A model generated the notes under the pieces. It made no database searches, had not been told where the DNA came from, and saw only the letters and a program-made list of their open reading frames with translations. A stretch of 64,000 nt of DNA, from contig CAWAZY010000003.1 in the NCBI GenBank assembly GCA_963786675.1, positions 1-64,000 on the forward strand. Reading direction: 5' to 3'. Below are positions 62,494 through 64,000 of this stretch, piece after piece. The stretch comes from JAGVSR01 sp963786675. Lineage in GTDB: Bacteria; Pseudomonadota; Alphaproteobacteria; Rhizobiales; Hyphomicrobiaceae. Made by a program: the position numbers and the translations under genes. Position 1 is the stretch's first letter; every line of letters begins with the position of its first letter.

Positions 62494-62718
62494 TCAAGCT
62501 TTGAGCGACGGGAGGTAGCTCACAGCGTAGTTCACGCCGTCCATCAACGACGCATAGCCGGTGGGTCCTGGAAACCAGGGACGCCACTGCCACACGAGGA
62601 AGTGGGCGATGATCGCGATGACCGTGAAGATGATGAAAGAGGTCATGAAGATTCCGTGGAACTCCTTCGCCTCCGTCTCAGTCAACCCGGACAACGAGCC
62701 GCTTCTATCTGCAGCCAT
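62494..62718 (-). CDS. pufB: light-harvesting complex 1 beta subunit
   Basis: 74 residues. SLSGLTETEAKEFHGIFMTS precedes the membrane helix FIIFTVIAIIAHFLVWQW, with A-x-x-x-H bacteriochlorophyll ligation and an upstream conserved histidine (EFHGIF). The tail RPWFPGPTGYASLMDGVNYA is typical of LH1 beta and unusually extended (AVSYLPSLKA). First structural antenna gene of the operon. Confidence 0.96.
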   Translation of the reverse strand: MAADRSGSLSGLTETEAKEFHGIFMTSFIIFTVIAIIAHFLVWQWRPWFPGPTGYASLMDGVNYAVSYLPSLKA

Positions 62719-62844
62719 GTTGGTAGTCTCCGTGAAGTGGCCTTGCGGCCGTTACCGCGCATCACCCGCGCGGCAGGGTCGGACCCGGTTTTGGACACCG
62801 CTTCCGGCGATCGTCCGGCGTGAGCCGGGCGAATGGTGTTGCGG

Positions 62845-63297
62845 TCAGCCCATAAAGGCGTACCCGGCACTAATGTGCGCGGCCTCCCTGGCCTGCTCGA
62901 CGACGGATTTGCGTGTCTCGCCTTCACCGGCGCGCGCGGCCCACTTGTGGGGCAGGGCGCGTTCGATGACGGAGGTGAGAAGGAAGAAGGCGAACGCGGC
63001 TCCGAAGATGAGCCGGAATTCCAGCGCGTCATGCTTCTTGGGAGCGCCGTGGCTGCGCATCGCTGTGCGCGATGCCGCTGGTCGCGGCGCGCTGGGCGCA
63101 CGCGCGGGGCGGGCAACCACCGGCTGGGCGACCAACGTGCGGGGGTTATGGCCCGCGCCCGCCGTCTCGGCGGACAGCGACGGCGCCGCCGCGGCGAGAA
63201 TCTTGGCCGCCTGGACACGTGCCAGGCGCACCGGAAGGGCGCGAACCCGCGTCAGCTCAGAGCGCGCCGTCGTGTGGGAAATGGAAGCGGCTGTCAT
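62845..63297 (-). CDS. pufQ: PufQ-like protein of the puf operon
   Basis: 150 residues. A long Ala/Pro/Arg-rich N terminus is followed by one membrane segment (FRLIFGAAFAFFLLTSVIER, about residues 93-112) and a C-terminal tail VVEQAREAAHISAGYAFMG. The tail and the position between bchZ and pufB match PufQ, a small membrane protein needed for bacteriochlorophyll supply and puf expression in purple bacteria. It is about twice the usual PufQ length because of the N-terminal extension. It overlaps bchZ by four bases (ATGA). Sequence similarity alone is modest. Confidence 0.65.
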   Translation of the reverse strand: MTAASISHTTARSELTRVRALPVRLARVQAAKILAAAAPSLSAETAGAGHNPRTLVAQPVVARPARAPSAPRPAASRTAMRSHGAPKKHDALEFRLIFGAAFAFFLLTSVIERALPHKWAARAGEGETRKSVVEQAREAAHISAGYAFMG

Positions 63298-64000
63298 GCA
63301 GCATGACCCTCCTTCATGAATGATCGGGATAGTGAGATATGCCGTGTGGTGACTTTGGACTCGCCGGCCTGCCGGGCACTGCGTTCGGCGGCATCGCGCA
63401 AGCGCTTGGCCGCGGAAATTCGCACCAGAATGGGCTCCTGCTCGATGATGAGATCGAAGGCGTTCTTGGCGTCGTCGTCCCAGGGCAGCTCGCTCAGAAT
63501 GCGCGCCGGGGTCGGGTCCACCTTGTCGAGATCGGTCTCGAGCGGAAGGATGTTGAACAGCGCATCGAACAGCGCATTGCAGACTTCCTGGACGAGATAG
63601 GTGGCGCCGCTGTAGCCCATGAAGGGCGTGCCGGTGTGGCGCCGGATGAGCGCGCCGGGGAACGATGCGGGAATGAAGATGGCGCGCCCGCCCGATTGCG
63701 CCAGATACATGCGCTCGTTGTAGCTTCCGAATACGATCAGCGGCGGCGACTTCTGTATGGCGTCGCGCACGGCGGCATTATCCGGCTTGCGGCCGGCGGA
63801 GCGGGCGAATGAGAACGAGCAGGGCAGTCCCATCTCGTTTTCGAGGAAGTTGCGTACGCCGCGCGCGTAGGTCTCGTTGGCGACGATGCCGAAGGAGGCC
63901 GTGCCGAAGAAGTCCTGCGTTACGGAACGCCACAAGTCCCACAGCGGCTTTATGGTCGTATGCTTCTCGCGCTCGATGAACGGCTCGGGGTCGAGGCCGA
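63294..64000 (-). CDS. bchZ: chlorophyllide reductase subunit Z, 3' part (gene continues past the window)
   Basis: The reading frame is open to the right edge of the window and encodes the C-terminal about 235 residues. Recognisable parts are FGIVANETYARGVRNFLENE, PLIVFGSYNERMYLAQSGGR, FPGALIRRHTGTPFMGYSGA and TYLVQEVCNALFDALFNILP. BchZ, with BchX and BchY, reduces ring B of chlorophyllide on the way to bacteriochlorophyll a; it resembles nitrogenase-type subunits. The bchZ-pufQ-pufBALM order is common in purple bacteria. Confidence 0.95.
   Translation of the reverse strand, partial: GLDPEPFIEREKHTTIKPLWDLWRSVTQDFFGTASFGIVANETYARGVRNFLENEMGLPCSFSFARSAGRKPDNAAVRDAIQKSPPLIVFGSYNERMYLAQSGGRAIFIPASFPGALIRRHTGTPFMGYSGATYLVQEVCNALFDALFNILPLETDLDKVDPTPARILSELPWDDDAKNAFDLIIEQEPILVRISAAKRLRDAAERSARQAGESKVTTRHISLSRSFMKEGHAA

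Overview
The window comes from a GC-rich, purple-photosynthetic alphaproteobacterium, probably of the Hyphomicrobiales. The right edge carries bchZ, a pufQ-like gene and pufBALM. The middle carries the alphaproteobacterial general stress response (PhyR, NepR, an EcfG sigma factor and HWE-family kinases). No rRNA, tRNA or CRISPR array was recognised. Genus-level placement is not possible from this sequence alone.

Layout, left to right. (1) 0-2.3 kb: a fragment of a phage-like module with two DUF5681-type genes and a ParB-fused DNA adenine methyltransferase; two of these three genes look frameshifted. (2) 2.3-8.0 kb: a repeat-rich intergenic region, an orphan prepilin peptidase and GspG-like pseudopilin, a DUF4112 protein and a CorC/HlyC-type membrane protein. 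(3) 8.0-12.2 kb: mntR divergent from a sitABCD manganese/iron ABC transporter, with an MntR-type palindrome between them. (4) 12.2-19.4 kb: MFS transporter, two-domain L,D-transpeptidase, YnfA protein, HI0933-type flavoprotein, truncated integrase and ferric-reductase-like flavocytochrome.

(5) 19.5-30 kb: a heavy-metal RND efflux locus (DUF3240, CzcA-like, CzcB-like). It is divergent from a small exported four-cysteine protein, an OmpR/PhoQ-type two-component system, a lipid kinase and a phosphoethanolamine transferase. (6) 30.6-32.2 kb: an IS1182-like element with a frameshifted transposase. (7) 32.4-42 kb: cyclopropane fatty acid synthase, then a second heavy-metal RND operon with its own two-component system, an unusually long adaptor with two internal membrane segments and a second copy of the four-cysteine protein. 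Neither efflux locus has a recognisable outer-membrane factor. Short exact direct repeats lie at about 2.7-2.9 kb and 42.3 kb and bracket this metal and envelope region.

(8) 42.4-55.8 kb: the general stress response island. PhyR, NepR and EcfG are accompanied by two HWE kinases, Dps, CsbD, a DUF1328 protein, DUF883-like and other small membrane proteins, an AI-2E-family permease and a probable second NepR-like protein. Seven GGAAC-N16/17-CGTT sites upstream of these genes outline an EcfG regulon by sequence alone. (9) 55.9-60 kb: an LpxQ-like outer-membrane protein, an apparently inactive short-chain dehydrogenase and a degenerate EAL protein resembling TipF. (10) 60.3-64 kb: the puf operon (minus strand), ending in a strong terminator directly after pufM with no pufC.

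The points most worth following up are the paired four-cysteine exported proteins tied to two separate metal-efflux/two-component modules, the second NepR-like gene under its own EcfG-type promoter, and the direct repeats bracketing the metal region.
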